Source: Tetradesmus obliquus
Taxonomy: Eukaryota > Chlorophyta > Chlorophyceae > Sphaeropleales > Scenedesmaceae
Reading direction: 5' to 3'
DNA length: 64,000 nt
Assembly (NCBI GenBank): GCA_030272155.1
Contig: CP126194.1
Coordinates: 868,001-932,000, forward strand
Position numbers and translations under genes: made by a program. Below are positions 12,289 to 23,682 of this stretch, piece after piece (the stretch's first letter is position 1; each line of letters begins with the position of its first letter). The notes under the pieces are model-generated. The model saw only the letters and a program-made list of their open reading frames with translations. It had not been told where the DNA came from and ran no database searches.

Positions 12289-12916
12289 ATGCCAAGAGTC
12301 ACCAAGTTCAGCCAGACAGCATCGTCTGCTGAACCAGCCTGCCCGAAAGTGCAGCCATCCCTGGTCGACCAAATAGAAAGCGTCCTGCAGCGCATCAACC
12401 AGCAGCTGGACTCGAACATACAGGTCACACCTTCCGTACAAGGGTGGATTGATACCTGCAATGCTTCCGCTTCGGGCAGCCGCGGCTTGGATTGGGCTGC
12501 AGTGCCAGCAGCAGTAGACAGTGGCAGCACTGCCATGGGCCTTAGCACAGCCAAGTCCGACAAAAAGCGCGCCAAGAAGCTTCTCAAACTTGATATGGAC
12601 AAGGTCAACGCAAGGGTGCTTCGGAAGCGGCAGCAGGTGAGTGCTGGGCCCAGTTGAGCAAGCGGGTGCTGCTGCAGGACTTCTGTGACGCTTCTTTGGA
12701 GTCCGCAACAGCAATGTTTGCAGCAGCAGCCAAGCTCTCAGTATCAGCATGAAAAGCCTGGGGGCTTGTTAATGGCATGGCACAGCAGCTTCTGCATGTT
12801 TGTAGCGTGCGTGGGCCGCTGTGCTGCAGGCTGTGCAATTGTTGCTGTAACTGGCGCATGCTGCTTGCCGCTTTCTGCAGGTGGAAAGCTTCTTTGCTGT
12901 GCTGCAGCCCATCATT

Positions 12917-12953
<37 letters not shown>

Positions 12954-13582
12954 GCAGCCGCAATCCCACTTCAAATAGCAGCAGTGCACTGCAGCAAGCA
13001 GATGATAGTCGGATAGAAGTGCTACCACAGGCACAGCAGCCGCAGCAGCAGCCGCAGCAGCAGCAGCAGTGCAGGCTGCACATTGTGGACTTTGGGTGTG
13101 GCACCGGCAACCTGCTGCTGCCCCTTGCGGCCCTGTTCCCCTGCTGCCACTTCACTGGGGTAGACATGAAGCCAGCAGCACTGCAGCTGCTGCAGCAGCG
13201 GGCAGCAGCAGCAGGGCTGTCCAATGTTGCTGTGTTTGCCGGCATGATAGAGCAGTACACGCAGCCGTTTGATGTGGCTCTGGCGCTGCATGCGTGTGGC
13301 AACGCAACAGACCATGTGCTGCAGATGGCAGTGCACAGGGGCGCGGCGTTTGTTGTGAGCCCTTGTTGCGTAGGTGAGCAGGCGTAGCTTGTGGGCCATG
13401 TGACTTGGTCAGTGACCTAGTGATGCACGTTCGGCATGCTCGCCTGCTTTGCTGCTTGCACACCGACTGGGTGGTTTGCAGCGCACAATGTAACATGGAA
13501 GCCATAGCTGCACATCCATACGTACTAGGTCGATGCTGGAGCTGAAATGGTGACATTGTACTCTATGCTGTCGCTGCAATCA

Positions 13583-13625
<43 letters not shown>

Positions 13626-14201
13626 CAAGCTCAAGTTCTCCATGGCTGGCGGCAGCTCCTTTCACAGCAGCAGCGCCATCAGCTGGACGCCCTCGCAGCC
13701 GGGCGACAAGCCGCCAGCACGCAGGGCACGCGAACAGCAGCAGGCGGAGCAGCAGCAGCAGCAGCTGCAGGAACCTGAGCAGCAATACCGTGAGGAGCAG
13801 CAGCAGCAGCAACAGCAGCAGCAAGAACTTGAGGGGCAGCAGCAGCAACAACAGCAGCAGCAGCAGGCAAGTGCTTCTCATGCTGACCAGCAGCAAACAG
13901 AGCAGCAGCTACAGCAGCTGGAAGTGCAGCATGAAGGCGCAGCAGCAGCAGGTACATTGCCGCCGCTGCAGCATCCACGCTCCACCTGGCTGCGACAGCA
14001 GCTGCCCCAACCTGAGAAGCAGTTCAGGGTCATGGCGAGGGTGAGTAACAGCCGCAATGCTGTGTAGCTATAGCTGTATACAGGCAGTGAGTGCTGAGGC
14101 AGCAGCAACTGGGGACACAGCTGCAAAACAGTTGTATGTTTGAATGCTGCCTGTGTGAGTAATGATACCTGTATCTGCGTCTTCTTGTGCTGATACTGCT
14201 G

Positions 14202-14283
<82 letters not shown>

Positions 14284-15013
14284 AGGTTGCTGACATTGCG
14301 CATGCTCCAGCTGATCAGGCGCTGCTGGGTGAGGTGCTGGCCCAGCGCGCAGCCGTGGCGGACAGCTGCAAACGGTGAGACGCTGCCACAGGGCCTGTGC
14401 GCACCACAGCAAAGTGCTCAGCAGTCAGCATCATACAGTCCTGTTGCATGGCTCTTGCCATGTTGTACTCTTGCTTCCTGCATGCTGCACGATGCACACT
14501 TCAGCACACCAGATCTGGTGGTACAGACTCTGGCGCATGTCTGTGGCAAGAAAAAGACGCTTTGTTGGTGTTACCGCTGCCGCTGCCCCTTTGCTCAGGT
14601 TTGTTGAGCTGGACCGCTGTGCAGCAGCAGCAGAGGCGGGCTACGCTGTGGGCCTGTTCAAGGTGCTGGGCGCTGACAGCATGGCCAAGAACGACCTGCT
14701 GGTGGGCCTGCCCACACCAGCAGCAGCAGCAGGAGCAGGAGCAGCAGCAGCAGCAGGTTTTGGAGCTGAGCCAGCCAGCACAGTAGCAGAAGCAGCAGCA
14801 GCCAGCACAGCAACGGCAGCCACCACCACAGCAGCAGCAGCAGCAGCAGCTGCCAGATGTTCTGCTGGAGCTGCACCAGCCAGCAGCATAGCAGCAGCTA
14901 GTGGCAGCAGCAGCGGCGGCTGTGGTGGTGCTGTGGCTGCTGGCTTCCATGCCTGCAGCAAGCAGCTGCTGGGCCAAGGTCTGCTGTTTACAGCAGCAGT
15001 ATTGGGAGCGTGA
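12289..15013 (+). CDS. GSTCD-like SAM-dependent methyltransferase domain protein
   Basis: Five exons, all phase-consistent: 12289-12636, 12881-13373, 13625-14040, 14286-14374 and 14599-15013, giving 586 residues. Motif I of a class I methyltransferase is clear (VDFGCGTGNLLLPLAA, about residues 185-200), followed by the acidic strand end FTGVDMKPAAL. The pair HACGNATD and VVSPCCVGKLKF matches the Methyltransf_32 / GSTCD-type family, as does the C-terminal block VELDRCAAAAEAGY then KNDLLVGLP. A poly-Ala run (residues ~129-140), a Q-rich insertion (exon 3) and an Ala-rich tail are low-complexity additions. Substrate unknown; the human relative is uncharacterised (family knowledge). Two introns end in (CTG)n directly before the acceptor. 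No exon-edge echoes were seen. Confidence 0.82.
13585..13621 (+). repeat. (CTG)n tract at the intron 2 acceptor of the methyltransferase gene
   Basis: Uninterrupted CTG ends two bases before the CCAG acceptor of exon 3. Confidence 0.85.
14197..14283 (+). repeat. (CTG)n tract at the intron 3 acceptor of the methyltransferase gene
   Basis: About 87 bp of nearly pure CTG (one TTC and one TCC interruption) run directly into the CTGCAG acceptor of exon 4. Confidence 0.9.
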
Positions 15014-15467
15014 TAGCATCGTGTCACTGCGGGCCTACCTTTTGCAGTGGGGCCTTAGTTGAGCCCAGGGGCTAGGCTCCGAGCCCTAGTAGTCATCATT
15101 ACAGGAGTAGTACTCCTCTGAGGCTGTGTCTTGTTCATTGCTGCCGGCCAAACCGCATTCTGCCTTGGCGCACGCAGGATTGGCTCATGTGTGTTGATGC
15201 CGCTGGCCAATGGCAGTTGTGAGGTTGTGTTACATCTTGGACCCGGCTTCAACACATACGTCTAGGAAGTTACACACATGCCCTGCCTTGTAACGACAAA
15301 GTGCGATATTTTACAAGCGGCGCAATCACTCGGGGTGGGTTGCCAGCTCCACAGGAAGCAGTGCACTGCGGCATACCAAGCGCGAAGACGTGCTTGAAGA
15401 GACAATGCAGCCACCGTGCCATAGCAACAGCCGCTGCTTGGTACAAAAGAAACAACCAATATAGGGC

Positions 15468-15642
15468 TTTGCGCTGCTCAATTCTGCACCTTCATGGCGC
15501 TGCTTGCATGGCTCAGTGCCGCCACCGTCAGCCCGCCATCCTCACCCTGCTGCTGTTGCTGCTGTCCCCAGGGCACAGCAGCACCCACAGCCGCCAGCAC
15601 GTCCTCCAGCAGCAGCAGGCGGGACTTGAAGTGATAATGCAG
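15468..15642 (-). repeat. Copy of the terminal exon of the C12orf56-like gene
   Basis: The segment closely repeats 15710-15885 (offset about 242 bp): the last coding exon plus the start of the 3' UTR. It lies beyond the TGTAA motif, so it is a downstream remnant, or an alternative terminal exon if transcription extends further. Confidence 0.85.
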
Positions 15643-15672
15643 CCACCGTGCAACAGCAACAGCCGCCTATTG

Positions 15673-15677
15673 TTACA
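15673..15677 (-). terminator. TGTAA motif of the C12orf56-like gene
   Basis: TTACA on the plus strand (TGTAA in gene sense), 36 nt after the stop at 15713; candidate poly(A) signal. Confidence 0.45.
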
Positions 15678-15712
15678 CAAAACAAACAAAAGGCCTCAGA
15701 AGTCAGCGCAGC

Positions 15713-18700
15713 TCAATTCTGCACTTTCATGGCGCTGCTCGCATGGCCCAGCGCCGCCACCGTCAGCCCGCCATCCTCACCCTGCTGCTGCTGCTGCTGC
15801 TGCCCCCAGGGCACAGCAGCTCCCACAGCCGCCAGCACCTCCTCCAGCAGCAGCAGGCTGCTGCGGCCCAACATGCAGCTGCCGGCACGGCCCACTGCAG
15901 CAGTCATCTGGTCACGCACCTGCACGCACATGTGCATGTACATGTGCAGCCACAGCAGCAGCGTCGAGTGAGAACAGCTGCTGAATGCAGTCGCTTGAGG
16001 AGAAGGCACTGGGCATAACACTAAGCTGAGACACTCATGCAACCAAGGCTAAGGTTGCACAACTGATCTTGTTCATCAGCTTCTGCTGCCAAGTGGACTA
16101 GCCTGCATTCCTAAGAGTGAAATGCTCCTCTGTTCACCTGGACTGAACCTGACACATGTACAGCTCCTTGTTATTGCCAGCCTGCATGAGCCCAGCCTTG
16201 AGGCCAGGTGATGAAAAAAATAATTAAAAGCTCACCTGCGGCACGCTCAAGATGGCCTGCACCTCCACGCCAAACGCTGCCGCCAGCCCTGCGGCCGCGC
16301 CCCGCACACCCTCCAGCACCTCCAGCAGCAAACTGCCGTACTTGTAGGCCAGCACGGCAGCAGCAGGCGGGGGCAACACGCTCCATTCGCGGCTGCCTGC
16401 GCTGCCGCCCATGATGCACACCAGGCGCACAAACATGCAGCGCAGCAGGCCGTGCAGCTGCGGCGCAGGCACCTGCAGGGACGGGTGGTGGCATGCAGGG
16501 CGATCCAGAGATGTGCGTGCTGTGTGATGATGATGATGATTATGATGGTGATGGTCTGGTGACGGTGATGATGGTGATGGTCTGGTGACGGTGATGACTT
16601 AGTGATGGTGCTAGCTGCTTCTGTGTAAGCACACCAACTGGCAGCTCATGAGCAGCAGAAGCAGCTGCTATGCATGTTGGTCTGGAAAGCAATGGCGGCG
16701 GCTGCCATCAGCAGCAGCGCCCTACACAGTCAACCCACCTGCCGTATCACCTCCATAACCAGGCCGCCCCCCGCTGCTGCTGCTGCCGCCGCGCCCGCCG
16801 CCTCCTCCTGCTCACACATGCTGCTCAGCTCCAGCAGCACGCCCACCAAATGATCCAGCACCCAGCTGTCAGCCCCTGCCTGAGCCCACCACAACAAATC
16901 CTCCACACCACCTGGGATGAGGCCACACTGCTGCCCAGCCTGGCCAGCTTGACCTTGCTGCTGCTGCTGCTGGCTGCAGCCTGGCAGGCGCAGGGTGAGG
17001 AGTGTGGCCAGCAGCTGCTGCGTGGCGTCGCGGAAGCTCCAGGGGCTGATGAGGGCCAGGCTGGCTGGGCAGGGCCCAGGCTCCAGCGCCTGTGGGATGG
17101 GCGGCACAGGAAGACAGAGTGAAAGTCAAGAGCAAAGTGCCGCATGCATGGCCATGAGAAAGGGAGGAAGCTCCAGGAACTGGCGAGGGCCAGACTGGCT
17201 GGGCAGGGCCCGGGTTCCAGCGCCTGGCCGCAGTGATGTGAGCATCGTAGAGTATGGCAGAGAGAAAAGCAGAGGGTGACAACGGTGGCGAGCAGGTTTG
17301 CCGGGCCAGCAAGCGTGCTGAGAGCGCCAGATACGCAACGTCTTGAGCTGACCGCAGCAGCTGCAATCTCCATCGCTGCAGGCCACCACCTGCCGCATGA
17401 CCATGACCGCAGCTGCCTCATTGATATGCATTGGGCATCTGCACCGCCTCTTGCTCAGTGGCGTCACGCACTTGGACACCACACCCCGCACTGTGCTCGC
17501 TGCCGAACATGCTCATGCCTCCTGTGTTCGGGCAACATGAAAGGCAAGCTTACCTTGCCAGACAGCCAGTTGCTCCTGCTGCTGCAACCCTCCGTGAAGC
17601 CCAGCTGCAGCTGCAGCCAGTACAGCAGCAGCTGCAGCTTGCGCCCCGCCAGCTCAGCAGCCAGCCGCCCAGCCAGCCGCTCCCAGCGCAGCACCACAGT
17701 GGCCTCAGCCATGGTGCTGCTGCTGCTGCTGCCATCTGAGTCGTCGTTATCGCTGTCGGATAGGTTGTCGTTGTTGCCCGGGGTGTGCCCTGCGCCTAGC
17801 AGGTGGTTTGACTGGCCCTGCAACCATGCACCAGGCAAAAGCCGCAACTGGTGTCGACACACTTCTGTCAAGCAACTTGTGTTGAATTGCGCTGTGACGG
17901 AAAGGAATGCATATGATAGCAATGAGATATCGTTATTGTATGCGCACCTTGTCGCAGACGCTGCCCCTGCTGCTGTCCTGCAGCATCCTCCTCGCACTGC
18001 CAATGAAGGGGTACACCTGGGCCAGGTCTGCCAGGGGTGACAGGTGCAGTGGATCTGCATGGTACGTCAGGCCCATGGACGCCTCCTGCAGCGACTTGCT
18101 GCTGTTGCTGCTGCCTGCTTGTGCTGATGCCTGGCTGTGCCGCTCGTGGATCCATACAGCGGCGTTGAGCGCAGACCTACAAGCACCACCGCGAACGGCA
18201 TGAAATCGAAAGTAATGTTATTGTTTCTGTCACTGTGAGCCCCGCTGCTCCTCAGAATCCCCCATTCCCTGCTGCACTGTGCAAGCTTGTTGCAACCTCC
18301 TGAAAGCTGCTTGTATAGTAAATGCAGCATTCATATCATTGAACGGCTCAAGATGCAGCCTTTGCAAACCTGCTACTCTCCTGAAGCACGCCCTGCTGTA
18401 CCCGGTGAGCCGCAGCAGCAGGCAGGATCTGCCACACTCCGCATTCACTGCAACTGCATCTGCTACGATCTGCCACTACGGCTGTCCCACAACACCACAA
18501 AAACACATCTGCAAACATAAACCCCACCAGTAGCAGACCCTGCTGGGGCCGGTGAGCCCCAGCCGCCGCAGCAGCCGTCCCTCTGCAGTGCGCCACGCTC
18601 ACTGCAGCTGCCGCTGCTCTGCGCTGCCGCTACAGCCAGTCCTCCACCAATTGCGTTCACTCTTTATCTTTCTGGTCTCAGACCATGCGCTCATCTTGTT

Positions 18701-20676
18701 GTGGCTGATGCCGTCTAAGATGGTGTCAGGACCAACATGTAACAACCCCTGATCTCAAACGCCAGCCCCCCACCTGAAGCAGACCCTGCTGGAGCCGGTG
18801 AGCCCCAGCCGCCGCAGCAGCCGCCGCGGCCGCCCCGGGTACATCAGCAGCCCCGCCCACAGCACGCGCTTGCCGCGCCACGCCTCCAGCTTGCCTGGCT
18901 GCGCAGGGTTGTGGATGGGCGGCAGGCCCGGCGGGAACAGCGCCAGCAGGGCACCCCAGGAGGTGAGGCGCGCCAGCAGGAAGGACATCACCTGCAGCAT
19001 GATTGGCATGATGGCACACCTTCAGGCACTCAAGCCTCTGACGTAGGTACCATATTTGTGCTGACCAGCACTGTAGAGCCACAATCTCTATGAAACCTAT
19101 GAAACATGGGCTTGTGCCCCAGGAGGTGGGACAAGCCAGCAGGAAGGACATGCTTTGCAGCATTATAACGGACCGCTAGGATACTGTTGTTACGGAGCAG
19201 CAAGTGCAGAAGCAGCAGCGCGCCCCAGGAGGTAGGCGCGCCAGCAGGAAGGACATCACCTGCAGCATGAAGGGTTAGGATTGTTTGTCACCAGGGCGGT
19301 GCAAGTGATGTACTCACTAAAACTACTGACGGGGCGCGACTTGGGAGTTAGTGTGGTTGACAGAAAACAAGCAGTACTTGCGCCAGCCGTTGCTTGTTTG
19401 CTGGCTGACAACTTGCCGGTGCAAATGAAATGCACAGCAAGCATGGCAAGCAGCGGCGGTATGACATAGCCCTCGCTAATGAGGTGCCCAGCTCACGTCA
19501 GAGGCGTTGAAGAACGCCTGCTGCAGCGCCCCCAGCTGCTGCTGCCTGCAGAAGGCCAGCTCCAGCACCAGCTGCTTGATGCAGTGGGCGTCGCCCTCGT
19601 CAAACAGGCTGCAGGGCGCAAGCAGCTGCCGCGCGAGGCCCCAGAACAGCTCGCGGGTGGCGCTGGCTGCATGCTGAGCGTAGACACCAGCACCCACCTG
19701 CACAAGACACACCAGAATGGGACATACTACGTGATATGCGTGTCCAACCTGTATGCAACATTCATCACTTATGAGACGCACACAGGCACCACCTGTAGTC
19801 AAGCCTCTGCAATTGAGCAAGGACTAGAAATGCACTCCTGACATGGCACCATGCAGCAGACCCACCTGCATATATCTGCGCAGCATCACTCGCTGCCCTG
19901 CAGCATGCTTCTCCCGCTGCTGCAGCTGCTGCTGCTGCTGCAGCTGCTGCTCGAGCGTCTTGCAGCCAGTGCCCAGCGGGCCGGGTGCTGACACGCGTGA
20001 GACGCGCCGCGCCGCACTGCAGCGGGACATCAGCTTGCTGCAGTCGGCAGCATCTGCACAGGGTGGAAGGCAGTATGCAGCAGTGTTCAACCGACAGGCA
20101 CATTACCGGCTGTGGCGTTGCTCTCCCCCCTGGTGCTGGTGCTTTTGCGTATAAGTTGCATCCTCTGTATGTCATGCAAATCTGCTGCCGGCAGTACTAG
20201 GCTGCCTGCCGTCAATGTGTGCTAGATACACGCACACTTCCGTGTGCCCACGTACACTTACATGAAGGGCTGACAGCAGAGCCAGCTGGTGTGAAGGCAG
20301 ACAGGGGGACGAGCGCCACTGGGCTGCTGCTGGTGTTGCAGGCCTGCTGCTGCTGCTGCCTGAGGCGCTGAGCAGAGCTGCAGCATACAGCAGCGGCCCA
20401 AGGCATTGTCAGAGTCATCAGCACACCTGACATACCCAGCTTCGCTCAATACAATGTGCTTTGTTTGTGTGGTTTAGCAGTTGTTGCGCAGCGGCATCAT
20501 GACTTTATTTACATTGTTGTGGCTGATGTTGACAGTCCATTGGTGCCGCAGCCGCGCAAACCAGTATGCTGCCACCTGCCTGCCCCCACCTTATCCGGTC
20601 ATCTAGCAGGGGGTCATTCTCCCACAAACTGCTGCGCATGCGGCCAGGCGACCCGTTGGGCACCACATGCATCTCA

Positions 20677-20708
<32 letters not shown>

Positions 20709-23198
20709 GGTTGATGGCTGTGCTGCTGCTGACGCTAGAGCAGTGCAGCTTCCTGGACCGTTGCCGCACTGCTTATTGCTGTAATGCTGCTGCTGCCAGA
20801 GTGACCCGTCACCTGGGAAGGGTCCTGCCAGCTGCCTGGCTGCAGGGTGCTCCCTACGAAACACACAGCGGCGGGAATCACAAACAGCAGACATCAACGG
20901 TAGTATGTGCCAACATAGTTAAAGGCGACAAACGAATGACAAGGACATGCAGCGCCGCCTAACAGGCAAGCAGACCGCAGTTTGCAGACATCCACTATCT
21001 AGCATGCTCGCTTCCGTAGCAGCAGTGTGCTGCTGCTCACACTGCTGCCCGCACCTGTTGAAGCCAAAGAACTTGACCATCTCCGCCTGCAGCACTGCCT
21101 GCGCCTCACTCGACAGCGATGAGCAGCCGCTGCCAGTCAAACTGGAAGTCTGCTGGCCAGACAGGCAGGCCCTGCTGTCACCGGCTGCAGCGCCAGCTGC
21201 TGCTGTTGCCCGTGGGCTGGAAAAGCCTCCAAACAGCCCACGCAGGCCAAAAGGTGATGCTGGCCTGCTGTGCTGCTGCGGCATTGACATGTAAGACTGC
21301 TGCTGATGATGATCAGGGCCCGTGGTTTGCTGCTGGTCTTGGTCTGCTAAGAAGAGGTTGGCTGGTGGCGGCAGCCATGCCGGCAGCCCTGCAGGATGCA
21401 ACATACAATGTCTGCCTAGGTCAGCACGCCGCTGCAGAAACTTGTTACTAAACAGTTACCATCAAGAGTGCTGTACACGACTGCAGCTTTGCAGGGTGTT
21501 TTTGCGGCCTTTCAACCAGCATTCAGCAAGGAGCCAGGCGCTGGCTAAGGTGTCCTGCCCTTCCCAACAAGTAACTTGAAGTCTACCCAAGCAGGACAGG
21601 TGCTATCTCGGCTCACCAGGTGTGTTAGTCTTTGCCAGGGCTGCCCTGATGTGGGCGCTGACCCAAGCTTTGTGGATGTGGAAGAACAGCCGGCTGGCTC
21701 GCTCCACAGTAACCAGCCTCACGTTGTAGCCAGCATCAGGCGCGGCTGCAGCCGCCTCACTCTGCTGTGCCAGCGACTCATCCTGCTCATGAATCCACTG
21801 CGGCTGCTGCTGCTGCTGCTTCTGCCCATGCTGCTGCATGCACAGCACGTGCTGCACCTGGGGGCGGTTGCATTGCTGTGCGCCCTGCTGCTGTGTGGTT
21901 TGGGATTGCCAAGGAGCTCTGCCATCTCGGCAGCTGCCAGGCGGCTGCTGCACTGCTGCAGGAGCTGTCTCCACTGTCAGGCGGCCCTTGAGCTGCGTCT
22001 GCCTGCTGCTGGTTGCCGCACAGCTGCTGCTTTGGCTGTTGCCAGCGTGAGCAAGCATGGCTTCTGCTGCCACAGCTGGTGCCTGTGCTACCTCAACAGC
22101 CTCTGCCAGAGGCCTGGGCAGCCTGAGCAGCTGGTGCTGCTGCTCCTGCTGCTGCTGCTGCTGCAAATGCGGCTGTGCCTGCAGCTGGTTGACAGGTGTC
22201 TGCAAGCGCTGCATGATATGCCGTGTCAGCTGCTGCTGCTCTTTCTTTTGAGCAGGCGACAGCTGCTGACGCACAACACTTGAAGCACTTGCCTGGTCTA
22301 ATGGCATTGCTCTGCTGCTGACAGATGAGCTTGGTCGTTGCAGCGCTTGCTGTTGCTGTTGGTGAGATGGTCTGCAATCACTTGGGCTGCTGCATTGTAC
22401 TAGCTGCTTGATGCCTTGTAGCAAAGCCCAAGGTCTGGTTGGTGACTGCTGCTGTTGCTGCTGCTGCTGTTGCTGCTGCTGCTGTGTTGATTGGTAGGCT
22501 TCATTCTGTTGTCCTGCAAGTGCACGTGGCTGGTACACATGCTGCTCTTGTGGCAGCTGTTGCGCTGGAGGTTGTGACAACTGCAGCGGCGACTGGTCAA
22601 GCTGAAGGGGCCAATTTGTATGCTGCTGTTGCCAGTTAGGTGAAGGGTTCCGCTGCTGCTGTGGGTAGAGGCTGATGCAGGCTGAGCGCACAGTGCCTCT
22701 TGAATCATTTGCAAAGTCTCCCACATCAAGAGCATCAACATCCTGCAAGCAGGTGAAAGATATGCAGATGGGAATGCACTGGTAGGCATGGCATAAGGCT
22801 CTGCTGTAACAGCATGCAGGTCAAAAAGTCTGTGTCATGGCTTACAAACTGCACATGCTCTGTTCATGCAGCACAATCTGCTGCTCTGCTGTGCCGGTGC
22901 ACGCTGTGCTCACTGCAGTGCAACTCACCACGTCATCAATGAGCAGCAGCGGCAGCTCCAGCAGGATCCTGGCTTCCTGCTTTGCTGACAGAGCAACCAC
23001 AAGCAGCGACCAGTCGCTGACAACCACGTAAGCAAAGCAGCGCGGCACGCTGCTACCTCGCAGAGGAGGGCAGGGCTGGAAGGGCATTACTGCTGCAACT
23101 TCATAGTGGCGTAGCCTGCTGCGCACAGCTGCAGGCAAGCTGGTGAGCAGCTTGTTGCCCTGTCCCCTGATGAACTCCAGGTGTTGATGAGAATCCAT
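15713..23198 (-). CDS. C12orf56-like (DUF4551-like) large protein, about 1350 residues
   Basis: Thirteen exons: 22929-23198, 21617-22742, 21055-21388, 20590-20853, about 20262-20426, 19866-20053, 19497-19697, 18774-18991, 17948-18176, 17554-17817, 16739-17089, 16236-16472 and 15713-15919. All joins agree in phase except around the fifth exon, where one boundary is off by one base. The N-terminus (RSRLRHYEVAAVM, FAYVVVSDWSLLVV, LLLIDDVVD) resembles the PH-like start of C12orf56/DUF4551. Further matches are RLFFHIHKAWVSAHIR, the helical block LVLELAFCRQQQLGALQQ and VMSFLLARLTSWGALL. Exon 2 (375 codons) is mostly poly-Q/Ser insertion. Function is unknown in any organism. It is divergent from the coiled-coil gene 485 bp away. 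Homology is from recalled family pattern; confirm with a profile search. Confidence 0.6.
16523..16605. repeat. GAT-rich microsatellite and short tandem repeat in an intron
   Basis: (GAT)n-like run followed by two copies of a ~27-bp unit (gatggtgatggtctggtgac...), in the intron between exons 16472 and 16739. Confidence 0.85.
17160..17235 (-). repeat. Acceptor-edge echo of C12orf56-like exon 11
   Basis: Repeats the first ~17 codons of the exon at 17089 (gcgctggagcctgggccctg) with a nearby CCAG acceptor, about 137 bp upstream in gene sense. A second internal CAG follows. Confidence 0.85.
18378..18600 (-). repeat. Two donor-edge echoes of C12orf56-like exon 8
   Basis: Segments at about 18545-18585 and 18380-18430 repeat the end of exon 18774-18991 (residues LLRRLGLTGSSRVCF and its donor). 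The first keeps GTGGGG; the second is more diverged (LLLRLTGYSRACF). Confidence 0.8.
19115..19272 (-). repeat. Two acceptor-edge echoes of C12orf56-like exon 8
   Basis: Segments at 19115-19165 and 19218-19272 repeat the acceptor and first codons (VMSFLLARLTSWGA) of the exon starting at 18991. This exon therefore has echoes on both sides. Confidence 0.85.
20678..20708 (-). repeat. GCT/GCA triplet run encoding poly-Ala
   Basis: Pure triplet run inside the fourth exon of the C12orf56-like gene; an in-frame low-complexity insertion. Confidence 0.8.
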
Positions 23199-23682
23199 CA
23201 GGTGCTGCTGCTCACAGTACAGTATGCTTGCACAGGTGTTGTCTGCTGCAGCAGGAGCGCATTACAATCCTGTCATCATTGGCCTGAAAGTACATTATCA
23301 TATACAGTTGCCTCTGTGTTGCTATTCGCTTGCAATACGTTCTGCTGGCACGCGATATGCAAAAAGCCCGCCTGACACATGACATGTGACGATGCATACG
23401 GACCCAACGCAGCCGGGCTGAGCTGGACGCAGATTTTTCGTTTTCTTCGATTTACTTCATGCGTTTCGTAGCTTGCTGATGCCTCTTTCAGGAGGGAAGC
23501 ATCACACACGCAGCTGTTGTCGGTTTCGTAACTCTCAGACGAGACGGGCTGCACAGCACAACGCTGCATACATGTAAAAGTACCCTTGAATGTATTGTTG
23601 CAGTGTCTGGTAATAAACGCTGCTGTCAAGGGCCGTGCTGCTGCGAGGGCTCAGCTTGCTGCTGTGCACAAGAATATTTGAC
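23199..23682. promoter_or_regulatory. Shared divergent promoter region
   Basis: 484 bp separate the start codons of the C12orf56-like gene (-) and the coiled-coil gene (+). No clear TATA box; AT content is somewhat higher than in flanking exons. Co-regulation is inferred from head-to-head arrangement only. Confidence 0.4.

Noticed and set aside
21576-22283. 235-codon Leu-rich plus-strand frame resembling a membrane protein
   Set aside because: It is the antisense of the Gln-rich exon 2 of the C12orf56-like gene; CAG read backwards gives Leu.
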